NCBI GenBank assembly: GCA_005223375.1
Contig: RXOD01004632.1
Location: 1-19,743 of the forward strand
Length of the DNA stretch: 19,743 bases
DNA from: Amoebophrya sp. AT5.2
Lineage: Eukaryota > Sar > Dinophyceae > Syndiniales > Amoebophryaceae
Reading direction: 5' to 3'
Shown: one piece after another, positions 1-10,272 of the stretch
How the letters are laid out: every line of letters begins with the position of its first letter
Position numbering within the stretch: the stretch's first letter is position 1
Notes under the pieces: model-generated
Databases searched by the model: none
What the model saw: the letters and a program-made list of their open reading frames with translations, nothing else
What the model was told of the DNA's origin: nothing
Made by a program: the position numbers and the translations under genes

Positions 1-476
1 ATCCACCAGCACTACAGCGATCATGTTCACAGCCCCAGGAGGAACTGTTTGTAAGTATTTTTCAGTACTACGTACTGGTTTAGTACGACACAGGCACTCG
101 GACTCGCAGTCGCACTGCCTCTGGCGCCACATCAATCTACTAGGCAGCGGCAAGCTAAGGCTTAGGCTCAGATGAATACCTAAGGCTTAGGCTCAGAAGC
201 AGAACACAGATCTGCCACTGCGCCAGAATGCCCGAGGGATTGAGTTTTGTTAGATGCTGTTATCAATTTACGATCAAGTCTTCATCTACAACGTCTACTG
301 GCCGCAAAATACATTTTGATCATTTCCACTTCATGTTGATGGTCGCATAGCTCTTTGCGAATCATGATTCATAGTCCGCGCGCCATCGGTGGTGAAGGAT
401 CAAAAGAGTGGTCCGTCGAGCACTTCTTCTTTCCGCGGCGAAATTTTTACGCACTTCCTTTCCTCGACCAATGGCT
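1..476. other. Non-coding stretch downstream of the SAM-domain gene
   Basis: I see no convincing gene here on either strand. The right part should be the 3' untranslated region of the minus-strand gene that stops at 477. The left part holds a pair of 18-bp direct repeats (155-172 and 180-197) and a small palindrome at 63-77, where CAGTAC and GTACTG are separated by three bases. Confidence 0.6.
155..197. repeat. 18-bp direct repeat, two copies, period 25 bp
   Basis: The 18-mer starting CTAAGGCTTAGG occurs at 155-172 and again, identical, at 180-197, with a 7-bp spacer. Each copy contains the palindrome CTAAG-G-CTTAG, so each could fold into a short hairpin. It lies outside any coding region, about 280 bp beyond the stop codon of the SAM-domain gene. 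Function unknown. Confidence 0.8.
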
Positions 477-2276
477 TTACGGCCCTGCGTTTTCTTGCAG
501 CGCTTTTCCGCCAGCGTGCAGGTACTGCAGCATCATGTCCACGAGCCGGTTTCTTGCGTGCAAATAGTTGATCTCCTCCAGGCTGAGCTCGCCCCCCACA
601 GCCAACTGGGTCAGTTGCAGCGCTATCTCGGGCTGGTACTTCTGTATCACCCGGTACAGGTCCTCTGGCGTGTTCAAATATTCCGCGTCCGGGTCCGGGC
701 GTACGCTCATCCCGAGACTCGCTATGTGCTTGCGTGCATAGTCTTTCAGTGTGCAGGCCCCGCCCGGAGGACCACCTTGCGAAGAAGTCCCCGGTCCTCC
801 TGCGGCGGCCGCTGCGGTCGTTGCTGGCACGACAATTGCAGGGGCAGCCGTCCCAACACCGCTCCCGCGCCCAAACCCGAAGCAAGGCAAACAGTAAAAC
901 TTCTCTTCCATCTCGTCGTACCCGAAGTTGTAGGGCTGTGCCTTCTGGGTCTCGATCGGTGCCTGGCACCACGTACAGATCACACGATCGGGAATCGCGC
1001 CAAGGGTTGGGAACTGCAACGGTTGATCCCCAGGAGCCGCCCACGGATTGCTTGGGTGCACTTCAGGATTTTGCAGATGAAAATCATCACCTTCACCCTC
1101 GTCAAATTTTTCATCGAACGCGGCTGCGACGTCCCGTGCGGTTTTTTGCAGTCGTTCCGCCTGTGCGACGATTGGGTAGTGAGGCCCACTCGGGCGCGCA
1201 AGCTGCTTACTGTACGGCTGAGTATTTGTTGAAGACGGTCCTGCGCGGGAATGATCGGAGCTCGGAGCTCCGCCGCCTCGCATACCCCGCGCCCACAGAG
1301 TTCTGGGCCGATGATGAATTTTCGGGAACTGCGGCGCGCCGAGACCAATCGTCTCGTAGTACCGATCTTTTTCTTGTTCTTCCGTCACGCCCCCGCGCTC
1401 ATCTTCCGCAGACGAGGAGGTAGGCTCGTCGCCCCGGTGTTGTGGTAGCGCCTGAGTCGTCGAGAAATCGCTCTTGCCACTTTTCCTCGGGCCAGGAGAA
1501 GCTCCGCCACTCTCGAACAGCCATTGGTTTCTTGTTTCACGCTCTTGCGTGGACCGGTGCGGATTCTTGTCAGTGAGATCGAGCCCCTCAAGTTCTCTCG
1601 CCAGGGAGCGGTCGGCCTCGTCGGTGCTCGAGTCGAGGTCGATTAGGATAGGTTGGGGCGCTTGCCCACCGGCGCGGGGATCGTAATACTTTGGCGGCGA
1701 CCTGCTCCTGCCTCTGCTGCTGGACGAATTATTATAGCTGCTTCGATCATCTCTGTGCGGTGTCTGGGTTGCAGCGCTCGGGAGTAGCACCGGAGTAGCT
1801 GGTCCTGGTGTGGCTGGGGCCTGCGTGAATTCATCTTGACCTGCTTGTGGCTGCCGCGTGCGCGTGTCATCTGCTGCCGCCTGTCGAGTACTGCTTGAAG
1901 CGGCAGGAGGATGATTCTTGGCTCGACCTTTCTCACTGACCCGCATCCCTTGTGGAACCGCCGTTGATGAAGATGCCTTCGTAGGGTCGTCTTCATCATC
2001 ACCACCTTCGTCGGCGCAGTCCCGCAGCTGCTGGCCTGCAAACAAAAACCGTTTGCGCTCGAGCGGTTTCAGTTGCAGTTCATCGGCCAGCTCCTGCGTG
2101 ACGATCTCGTGCAGAAAACCCGCGCCCATGGTCGCGCACCACCTGCGCGCGGGCTCGAGGTAGTGCTCGAGCCGCAGCTCGGAGAGGAACCAGCCGAGCT
2201 CCTCATCGAAGGACGACGAAGCACCGGCCGAAGTCGATTGATGTTGAGAAAAACTGCCAGTGGACTCAGGCTCCAT
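477..2276 (-). CDS. SAM-domain protein with SUMO-interaction-like motif and CxxC-x24-CxxC zinc site
   Basis: Single-exon frame of 599 residues. I chose the ATG at 2276; the frame stays open about 80 bp further upstream but has no earlier ATG before an in-frame TAA. Residues about 25-85 (from ELGWFLSELRLEHYL to KRFLFAGQQL) read as a sterile alpha motif (SAM) domain, a helical protein- or RNA-binding module. Residues 210-221 (PILIDLDSSTDE) match a SUMO-interaction motif: a hydrophobic core followed by acidic and Ser residues. Residues 434-465 carry CTWC, 24 residues, then CLPC, a probable single zinc site. The C-terminus (about 535-590) is predicted helical. The middle is disordered, rich in Ser, Pro, Arg and Gly, with an SR-like patch near 187-193. 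The domains are assigned by eye. I do not recognise the whole protein; a scaffold or regulator linked to SUMO/ubiquitin signalling is inference. Confidence 0.8.
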   Translation of the reverse strand: MEPESTGSFSQHQSTSAGASSSFDEELGWFLSELRLEHYLEPARRWCATMGAGFLHEIVTQELADELQLKPLERKRFLFAGQQLRDCADEGGDDEDDPTKASSSTAVPQGMRVSEKGRAKNHPPAASSSTRQAAADDTRTRQPQAGQDEFTQAPATPGPATPVLLPSAATQTPHRDDRSSYNNSSSSRGRSRSPPKYYDPRAGGQAPQPILIDLDSSTDEADRSLARELEGLDLTDKNPHRSTQERETRNQWLFESGGASPGPRKSGKSDFSTTQALPQHRGDEPTSSSAEDERGGVTEEQEKDRYYETIGLGAPQFPKIHHRPRTLWARGMRGGGAPSSDHSRAGPSSTNTQPYSKQLARPSGPHYPIVAQAERLQKTARDVAAAFDEKFDEGEGDDFHLQNPEVHPSNPWAAPGDQPLQFPTLGAIPDRVICTWCQAPIETQKAQPYNFGYDEMEEKFYCLPCFGFGRGSGVGTAAPAIVVPATTAAAAAGGPGTSSQGGPPGGACTLKDYARKHIASLGMSVRPDPDAEYLNTPEDLYRVIQKYQPEIALQLTQLAVGGELSLEEINYLHARNRLVDMMLQYLHAGGKALQENAGP

Positions 2277-2354
2277 CGCCCGATGCCCGGCGTAGGCTAG
2301 GATCCGATCTAGTATTAGTATACGCAAGAGGTGGAACGTCGAAAGTCGCGGCAA

Positions 2355-2973
2355 TGGTGTTGGTGAAGTTCGGTGCGTGATGGTCCTCTTGCGGATTTAT
2401 TTGATTTCGTCTTTATGACCTCGAAGAATTATTGCAATGTCAACGTCAACGGTCAACTACGCGCCGTGTCGCTATCTTTGTGAATCAATAGATATCGAGT
2501 CGCTGTTGTATCTACATCTGCTTGTAGCGGTGTGGCGTAGCCTTGAAGTCAGTGTATGTACCCGTTCTATCAAGAATCTGCCGCCGTCAAAATTGCAGCA
2601 AACATATGCATCTAGCAAATAATGTTTTTCTTTTTGTCGCTGCCAGTGTGTGTGAAGGATGGATTGTCACACTAACGTAACTACATGAGGATCTTCAGCA
2701 GGTGCAGCCTCCGTGCCGTATCACAAGACAGACACAGGAACGACTTTGAAGATCGAGCGCCACAACCACAAGAAGTAGGTTTTATCATTAGTAGACGATC
2801 AACATAGACATTACAATTACTTGGTCAGGCATCAATCAAGACGAAGGAGCCGAAGGGAGGACAAATCAACGTTCTTGTGACGAGGATGCACAATGTTGAG
2901 CTTTGAATTTTTGCTGGTATTTCTGACCGGATTTTTCAGGCGAGGGAAAAAACTCCTACTCGTGGTTCTACAT
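2355..2973. other. Intergenic stretch between SAM-domain and OTU genes
   Basis: No coding sequence can be supported. It should contain the 3' untranslated region of the OTU gene and the 5' leader of the SAM-domain gene. Just inside the SAM-gene leader (about 2307-2323, minus strand) lies TACTAATACTAG. It resembles a branch point followed by an AG acceptor and could serve a 5'-UTR intron or spliced-leader trans-splicing, neither of which is proven here. Confidence 0.5.
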
Positions 2974-4451
2974 TTACTTCATTGGCCCTACCGAGTTGTA
3001 GTGAACGGGGCTGATGTAGCAGAGAAAGAGCTGCCTCTGTGACAGCTTTCGGCCCTTGTTGCCCTTCTTCGAAGGGGATGCCACGCCGCTGCTACTCGTC
3101 ATCCCGGCCGAATCCTCCCCCTCCTCCTGTACGTTGTAGTGCAAAAGGTAGTTTTCCTCATCCGTGGTCACCACGGTGATGCCGACGGAGAAGCAGTCAG
3201 CCGCCGCCCGCAGACTGAGTTCGTCGCCCCAGTTTCGGTCTCGCCTCATGTCGCGCAAGTAGTCATCGAATTCGCCATCAACGAAGGGCGCGAAATCGTC
3301 GGAATGAGCAGCCATGAAGTCGCAGACCTGGCAAGGAACGGTTCATGATCATGTTGGAGGTCGCCATGATTGATGGACGTGCAGATCAAGCAGTACCTAC
3401 AACTTTGCAATAATTAACTAGTCCGTACCAGTTTTCGCACCACTTGGTGGTACTGCTGCGTCCCGTAGAGCTCCCGGCTCAAGCTTCTGAACTGGCAGTT
3501 GCCATCTCCGTCGGAGATGCACTGCTGCAGCCTCAAAAAGCCGAGGCGTTCGTCCAGTATTCGCGTCCCTTTTGAGCCCGGCGCTGGGCGGGGATAGGTC
3601 GCTGGGCTGCTGTTCTGCGCGCCTCCGGATACCACCGAAGGACTACTGCTATTCCCTTTCCCACCAGTACCGCTGACAGCACTTCCGCCGCCAACGTGCG
3701 CCTTCGCTCGGTTTGCCCACTTCAGCAGCTTCGGGCGCATGAGTAGAAAGTGTGCGAGATCCGTCATCGACGGGGCCTTGCGGCGCAACCGACTGAGCAG
3801 GACCCGGTCGTATTCGCTACGCCTCATGAGTTTTTTCGGATTCTTCTGCACTTCTTCCGGGCTCCGGCGGGTCAGTCCGGCCAGCGGAATGCTTTCGAAC
3901 TTGTAGGGGCTGGTGGTCGTAGTTGTACCACTACTAGTACTTGCCCCAACATATTTTTTTTCCGCGGAGGGCGGCGGCAACTGCGGGGGCGGCTGCCTGC
4001 GAGCAGGAGAGTCAAGATTTTCACTTTTGCCGACCGTAGTTGCGGTCGCCGCCAGATCTGCCCCGCCGGCACCACCCGAGCTGCCTGAAGAAATGCTTTT
4101 CCCTCTCTTTGGACATGGCCTGCCACCCATGCAGGTGAGGACCGCTTTTCTTCGATCCTCGTCCACCGCAGCTGACGGCTTCAAAACCGTTTTCGACGCT
4201 CGTCCGGTACTTCCTGGTAAGGCTTCTCCTTCGGCATGAGCATACTGTTGTGGCGATGGCGAATGATGTGCCGTACTGCCGTGTCCGTACTGGTACAGGT
4301 ACTCATCGTCGTCCTCGAACGTAGTCCAGTTGATTAAAGCAGCGCGAGATTCATGTTCGTTGCCGCGAAACTGGTGCAGTACTTCGGCCAAATCCTCCTC
4401 GTCCCAGCCGGGGAAATCCTTGCGCAAAGACGCAAGTTGCTCGTTGTCCAT
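2974..4451 (-). CDS. OTU-family cysteine protease (deubiquitinase) with UBA/CUE-like N-terminus
   Basis: Two exons, 3429-4451 and 2974-3327, joined across a 101-bp GT-AG intron, give 458 residues. The N-terminus (about 1-45, with DFPGWDEEDLAEVLHQFRGN) resembles a ubiquitin-binding UBA/CUE helix bundle. Residues 46-295 are mostly low complexity. The OTU domain runs from about 298 to 453. It has DGDGNCQFRSLS with catalytic Cys319 and the conserved Asp316; the LYGTQQYHQVVRKL helix; RNWGDELSLRAAADCF; and a C-terminal VHYNSV with catalytic His450. Order and spacing fit the plant/fungal OTU family that removes ubiquitin. The intron falls inside the OTU helix, and joining it restores VVRKLVCDFMAAHSDDFAPF, which supports the splice. 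The first exon alone would lack the catalytic His. The ubiquitin-substrate role is family knowledge; its target is unknown. Confidence 0.9.
3328..3428 (-). other. Canonical GT-AG intron (101 bp) in the OTU gene
   Basis: On the minus strand the donor reads CTG|GTACGG and the acceptor TTGCCAG|GTCTGC. Removal joins two frames in phase 0 and rebuilds the OTU domain. The retained sequence has a stop soon after the donor. Confidence 0.88.
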
Positions 4452-6107
4452 TTTCCTTCGACAATCAGTTTTATTTTCCGGATTTGGAGGAAAATTCGCT
4501 TTTCTTTCGCCTGCTCTAGCTCTTCGATTTTTAGCTACAGCTACCTATTGAGGTGCTAGTCGTTCTTGTCATCCGATGACTACGTTTCAATCTACCACCG
4601 CATCTCCACAATTTTTCCGCTTTTCGAAGTCGAACGCGCCGCATCGCCGAGGGACACGGTAAAGACCCGCAGCACACTGACTTGTATCGATCGTCGAGTC
4701 TTCAGTCTGTCGTCTTCCGCTCTCGGCTAGTACCTCCTCTCGCAACGAGCGAAAATTCTAATTCAATGCCAGCCGAATCCGAAACCCGAAAAACAATGAG
4801 AAGAAGTCGTTTCTGTGCGGATTGTTTGAGTCCACATCAGTCGAGGACGCGATCATCTTCACGGTTCATCATGTTGAGCACGAGAGCAAGCGGAAGCTGC
4901 AACAGCTCGATGTCGATGGACTTCGAAGATACTGGATAGTTGTCGAGATGTCGACATCGAGCGGCGCGACACTGCCCGCTCCTTCGCTTTTGCTGGCTCT
5001 CTTTTTTCGCTCCCGATGTCTGTTCGTTTCGTTTCACTCCCTTTATTTGTGAGGTGATGACTTCTTACGGTCGGCTGCATGATTGGTCACGACAGATCCC
5101 ACGATTCGATTATGCATTATGACCAGAGCACCTACTCTTCTCCTCGTTCGACGCCAGGCGCTGACGCTCAAACAATAGTGACATTGGTGTTTAGTACTCA
5201 TGATTACTGTAAATTAATAGTATAGTACTTTTTTATTGTGGCTTGCGTTGCTGCGCTGGTTGCGCGAGCGCGGAAAATGACAGATCCAAGCGCGGCAGCC
5301 GCGGAGTCGAAGGTGGAAAACAAAGTGTCACGAGCACGACACGAGGTCAGTGAAAGAAAAGTGGGATCAAGACCACAGTACTCTCTTGATTACAAACATA
5401 AATACTTTTCTTAATTTTTGCGAATGTGCCTTTCTTCGATGCTGCTGGACTGGTGGAAACATATCAAACTTTAAATTACCCTCCAAAATTTAACCACGAT
5501 GGACCTGGGCGCGACGAATTTACTAACACGGCTAGGTCCCGCCCGTCCCTGACCTGGTCGTGCTCTCTACGTAGTGTTTATGGCCGAAAAACTGTGCTCG
5601 ACGGCGACCGCACAAGGACGGGAAAATTCGTTTATCTAGACGGTGAATTTCTTCAAAACCGGAAAACACAGGGGTATAGTTCGTTTCATCACAACTTCCT
5701 TTATTTATGACAATGTCCTTTGTCTCTGACGGCCACTGTCGCTCTCGGCGTAACACATGGCCCGACAACTGGCTGCGATCGATGTGGCGTCGAGCGCGGA
5801 TATACCTGTGAAGAACCATCAATGTGGCCAAAGTACTTACTTACATGCATGGTATCTGTATCAGGTTCAGACTTACTTTCTTAATGTGCCAGGGCCAACG
5901 AAGTGAAGGTACTTCATCAAGATCAGCCTCCGACGGCTTAAATTTTGGTAGCGGTGGGGGTGGCGCGCACAAGCCCACTCACCTAGGTGCTCGTATCAAA
6001 CTCAAAGCACGACTGCGACGAAGAAAATTTCTTCCTCGTTAAATTTAGACCATGAAGTTCTAATTGATTCGCGTCCTTATCCATATTCGCCCTAGGTAGC
6101 CCTTGCC
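4452..6107. other. 1.65-kb stretch without a supportable gene
   Basis: This is the longest gap in the window, between the OTU start codon and the alpha/beta-hydrolase stop codon. All open frames are under 100 codons, several begin with non-ATG codons, and none shows a recognisable domain or compositional match to the neighbouring proteins. It contains a 12-bp inverted repeat at 4905-4916/4951-4962. It probably includes the OTU promoter and 5' leader and the hydrolase 3' untranslated region. Confidence 0.5.
4905..4962. repeat. 12-bp perfect inverted repeat, 34-bp spacer
   Basis: GCTCGATGTCGA at 4905-4916 is the exact reverse complement of TCGACATCGAGC at 4951-4962. The spacer contains the palindrome TTCGAA. 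It could form a stem-loop or be a palindromic protein-binding pair. It lies in the long gap upstream of the OTU gene. Confidence 0.75.
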
Positions 6108-9100
6108 TTAATGCGTCGTGGTCGTCGACCCGCCGCCCCCGACGCTTCCTCCGCGACCAGTTCTCCGGCTCCGTTCCAGCGCTCCGATCCGGCGGAAGAT
6201 TTCCTGCCTCGCGGGCCCCGCGATTTTTCTCGTGGTGAACGGGTCTGCAAAGCCCACCCACTCCGCGTGCCCGAGACTTGGGAACCACGCGATGTCGATG
6301 TTGGTACCTCGGCCGCTGGGTCCCCCACCTGCCTTCGCCGCGCGGTGCTGTTCCAGGTACAGCTTCACCGAGTGCGCCGGAATCAGCCCGTCCAGCCCGC
6401 AGAGCGCCACCAAGGTTGGAATGTGCTCCCCGATGTCCTCGACGTACAGATGCACCTCGTTGGGCCACAGCGCCCGCGCCAGCGTGTTCGCGATGTGCGG
6501 CTCGCGCATGATGAAGGTGCGCAGGAGCAGCGCCGCATAGTGTGGTGGCGTCCGGTAGCCCGCATTGTACACCACGTCGGGCATCTGCATAAGAAAGCAA
6601 ATGGGATCCAGGAAAGAAAGGTACTTGACGAGCTTGGGCTGCCGCTTCAAGACCCAGGAGAGAATGAAGGACCCGTAGCTGTGGCCGATGAAATGCGCGC
6701 CAGGACGCCTAGGTTGCGTCTGGTGGGAGCCCTCGGGGGAGCCTCCGAGGATGGTTCCACTCCGGCTCCCGGAGTCATTGTGCTGTCTGCTACGGCTATC
6801 AGCCTCGTTGATGGTGGAATTCTCCTCCGTGGCGGAAGGGATTTGTGATCGAGCCTCCTCGTCTGGTCCTCCCTCCATCCTCTCGCCGCCGCCCGCGGCC
6901 GGTGTGGTAGTCCTGACCCCAATCACTCGCCTTCTTGTGGAACGCGCGACATTGAGCGGGGATGTGTACGAATAGTTGCTGCGAGCGGTCAGGCTGATTG
7001 GTTCTTCGTCCAGCCGCGCAGCGTCCGTGTCCTCGTTCGGGTGCGGCCCCTCAGCACTAGAACTTCCGCTGGTATAATTAGAGTCTTCGCTCTCGCGCTC
7101 GGGGTTTCGTAGTACTTCCAGGGAGCCAACCGCCCCATCTACCCCCGTGAGGAAGTAGTACTCGTCATAGTGCGCCGCGAGCATGTCGGTGAGGCACGCG
7201 ACCATCTCACTGGCGGACTGAACGCTCTCCCGAAGCTGCATCGAAATGTGCGGGATGACAGGGATGAAAATATCCCGTCGCGGGAAGTTTACCACCAGCT
7301 CTTCTATCGCGGTGAGGTACTCGAAAATACCGAACCCCAGCCCGTGAATGAAAACGAACGGGCAGTTTTCCTCCTCCTCCTCCGCGGGCGCCTGCTCCTC
7401 GTCGCAGATGCTGCTGCTGAACGAAGATGAGAGAGTGTTCTCATTTTTCATCTTCTCCGCAGAACTTGAACCACAATTTTTCCTCGTCCCGCCCCTGCTG
7501 CTGGAGGCGCTCGCGGAGCGGGTTGATGAGGGTCCACCTCCCCCCTTCGCTGCTGCCGCTGGCTTCCGGACGTAGTAGCTGAGCGAGCCTGTCTTTAGCT
7601 CCCGAAACTGGTACCTGCGTAGAAAAAGGTGGGTGATCAGGGGCAGAATCTTTTCCGTGATGAAGTAGTACGCCGCCGGAAAAGGGTCCGCCTTCAGTGG
7701 GTCCAACATCGGCCGCATGCAGCGTATCCCGCTGTTTCTTCCGGGCGCAAACTCGCGGCCGACGAAGGTTTCGACCTGCCGCACCAGCTGGTCGAGGTGG
7801 TGACGCCGTTCGGAGGCAGCGCTGGCCGAGGTGGAGCAGGTTCTCGTAACGTGGCTGCGAGCCACGGAGGTCACGACCGTGCGCTGGAAATGCTGGCTGC
7901 GCCGGTTCTCGCGCCGCACGTGCGAAGCGGAGTCGTTCATGAAGGACATGCAACACCTGGTCAGTGTTTCCGCAAGGTATGATAAGATTTTCGGGTTTGA
8001 GCGAAGAAGAAAAAAGATTAAGATGAAACAAAGTCTTCTATCATACGCCTGCCGCTAACCCAGGCGGGCCAGTGGAGAAGCTGCAATTGGAATTGCTACC
8101 AATCTTCCACGTTTCTGCGTTTGAGGTCTTCAAACCGGACGAGAGCTTCGGACCTTCCTTTGTCCACGTAGCGGAACCACCCGCAGACGAACGCCTCCCG
8201 CAGATCCTGGACGTGCTTCAAGCTTTTTGCGCTCCCGCTCGCGGCTGCATCCGCTTCGTCTACTGCAACGCCCGCGCACGATGCGGAACATCCCGAAGGG
8301 GGAGGACACGGAGCCAGCTGCAGCAAATCCTGCATCTGCTCCTGTACTGATTCATCGCGGCGAAAGAAATTCTCCACACTTCGCACCTTGTACAATTGCT
8401 CGTCGCGCCGGCTTGCACTTGAGCACGCGACAGACTCTTGCGGTGAATCTTTTGTTCTTGCGGTCTGCATTTTTTCCTCCAGATCCAGAACATTGAACGT
8501 CACTTCCTTCGACCCGCCTAAGGATACGGCGCCGGAAGATGATCCCTCTTCTTGGTGCCGCAGGTTTACTCTGGCAAAGGGTTCATGGGGTTGTAAGGAC
8601 GCGCCTCCACCGCCTGCTGTTCCGCGGGTTGAAGTAGAGGAGGATGCTGAAAGCTTGGAACTACTCCGCAGAAGATTCGTGATCGCGTCGAGCGCGCGTT
8701 TCTGGTTCGAGCAGATCACATGACTCGGTATGCGTGGGGGCTTCACGGGCGCGATATTTAGCCGGTATATGCGATACTTCTGCCAAAGGAAGAAAACGAC
8801 TTCGACTAACGTGTAGATCTTCAGTGCGTACGCAAGCCAGCGGGAGAGGTAGCTTGGCGACGAGCTCTGGACAAGCAAGGTGCTGGAAGCAGGAGCACTG
8901 CTCGTCGTGCTGCTGGAGGTACCGAGAAACAGGAAGTCTGCTCTTATTGTCTCGGGACTGATTCGCAGCACCTTCATCAAGACTTCCTTAAGCGCGTTAA
9001 TTAAGCGTCGCGCAACATCATGACGCTGATTGCTATCCGTGGCTCGAGGCGGCACGCGGCTGCTGCTGCCGGTACCTCCGCTCGGCACGCTGGAGAGAAA

Positions 9101-9631
9101 GCACACTTTGTCCAAGAAGCCAAGCCATATTTGCATTCCGGCGATCTCTGTGCTGTGGTAGTACTGCTTTATCCTTTTTGCGAGCTGCTCCTGCTCTGGC
9201 GCAGCACCGAATCCTACACCCGCCCCGTTTCTCATCTTCGTCATCCCGATTCGGCGCAGCTGTGCCGCCAGCCGCAGCGTCCGTCTCGTGAGCAGCCGGA
9301 GCCAGAAGTAGATAGAAAGGTAGGGTATCGCCCTCCCCGGCCAAATGAGAAGAAGCTTGAGGAAAAGCGTCATCACATCGTTCCATGGCCCGGTAGTCAC
9401 GAACGCGGGCCGCACTTTTGCGTTCTGCAGATGCGCGCCCTTCAGCCATTTATTGTCGGTTTCGCGGTTCTGTAGCTCTTCTGGTTGTGGAGGTTCTACA
9501 GCTGCACCTCCCCCTGCTGACGTTGAGTGGTCCTCGAGCCCCGCCCGAGAAATACCGGACTCATCGACTGTGGAGTCGGAGTGACGGGAGGCCAGCGAAG
9601 TACTGCTCGCGTGGGACAAGTAATGAAACAT
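6108..9631 (-). CDS. Large alpha/beta hydrolase with N-terminal membrane segment
   Basis: Two exons, 8100-9631 and 6108-7956, across a 143-bp GT-AG intron, give 1126 residues. The start is the ATG at 9631; the open frame extends upstream without another ATG. The N-terminal part has a hydrophobic, probably membrane-associated stretch (about residues 85-125, with LFLKLLLIWPG and YLSIYFWLRLL) and another near 285-305 (ALKIYTLVEVVFFLW). The FVCGWFRYVDKG...FEDLKRRNVEDW block across the intron resembles the region preceding the catalytic domain of fungal-type alpha/beta hydrolases. The catalytic domain has FVFIHGLGFG (oxyanion-loop HG at about 715), GHSYG with nucleophile Ser about 937, likely acid Asp about 1033 (GLDGLIP) and His about 1074 (SLGHAEW). 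A low-complexity insert of about 140 residues splits the fold just before the nucleophile elbow. Substrate unknown; a lipid or ester at a membrane is inference. Confidence 0.85.
7957..8099 (-). other. Canonical GT-AG intron (143 bp) in the hydrolase gene
   Basis: On the minus strand the donor reads GATTG|GTAGCAA and the acceptor CACTGACCAG|GTGTTGC. Splicing is in phase 2 and joins NVEDW to CCMSFMND. Without it the first exon stops at the TAG inside the donor. The 3' end has a CTGAC branch-point-like pentamer directly before CAG. Confidence 0.85.
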
Positions 9632-10272
9632 TTCGCCCAGCAGGCCTATCGCTATAATCTTCAAATCTGCGCCGGCACAAGCACAACTACTTTTAGTTAA
9701 ACCTTCAGCCTTCTTCTATCTATTTCCTTTTCCTTTTGAGACTGAATCTAAAACCAACGCGACCTGCTAGTGTCAGTGTGAGTATCAAGGTACAAGCACG
9801 CCAATCAGATGCGGAACTGCAAGCAAATTTATTTTTCAATGATACTTGTTGTTTTACTTGTTCTCGTTCTCCCGGGCGGCGGCGTCGCTATTCTCATTTT
9901 CATTGCACCACCACACACTGCCCTGGTCGTGACACAACAACTGCGCTCGTGACCGTTTGGCCGCTCCCGCAATAAATACTCTCGGTCTCGCCCCTCTTGG
10001 TGTGGTCGATGTTTCAGTTAAAGCCAACAGCGCCGTCGCGTTTTGAAATCTTCCACGTACACTTGTTGGGCTCCAAAGAAATGCTGCGTAGACCATTCGC
10101 GTGTTCTCGTCCATGTTCTGGTGCGACGAGGAAATGGCAACTTGGTGCTTGGCGCTTCTTTGAGACACCGTTGATTTTTTCAGCACGAGAAGCAAAAGAG
10201 CCTGCGCAAAGAAAGAAAAAACGCAACATCTCTATCCTCATCTGGCAGTGGAACGGCGCCGAAAGAGAGTTC
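9632..10272. other. Intergenic stretch between hydrolase and presequence protein
   Basis: About 640 bp without a supportable gene. The frame of the hydrolase stays open to about 9710 on the minus strand, and CGCAG at about 9665-9669 could be an acceptor for an upstream untranslated or short coding exon, but no partner exon is evident. Confidence 0.45.

Noticed and set aside
408..1232. Plus-strand open frame of 274 codons
   Set aside because: It lies entirely antisense to the SAM-domain gene, has no domain, and its composition (Arg/Cys/Ser-rich) is what GC-rich antisense frames give. The same applies to 734-1423.
5426..5831. Small frames on both strands (5426-5710 plus, 5532-5831 minus)
   Set aside because: They overlap each other; the plus-strand one begins with a non-ATG codon; neither shows a domain or splices to a neighbour.
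6111..6848. Plus-strand frame of 245 codons opposite the hydrolase
   Set aside because: Antisense shadow of the catalytic domain; no recognisable fold, while the minus strand holds GHSYG and the rest of the triad.
8096..9664. Separate gene upstream of the hydrolase
   Set aside because: It stops at the TAG inside a GT-AG intron; splicing gives a continuous protein whose two halves match one hydrolase family. The 9664 start would be TTG.
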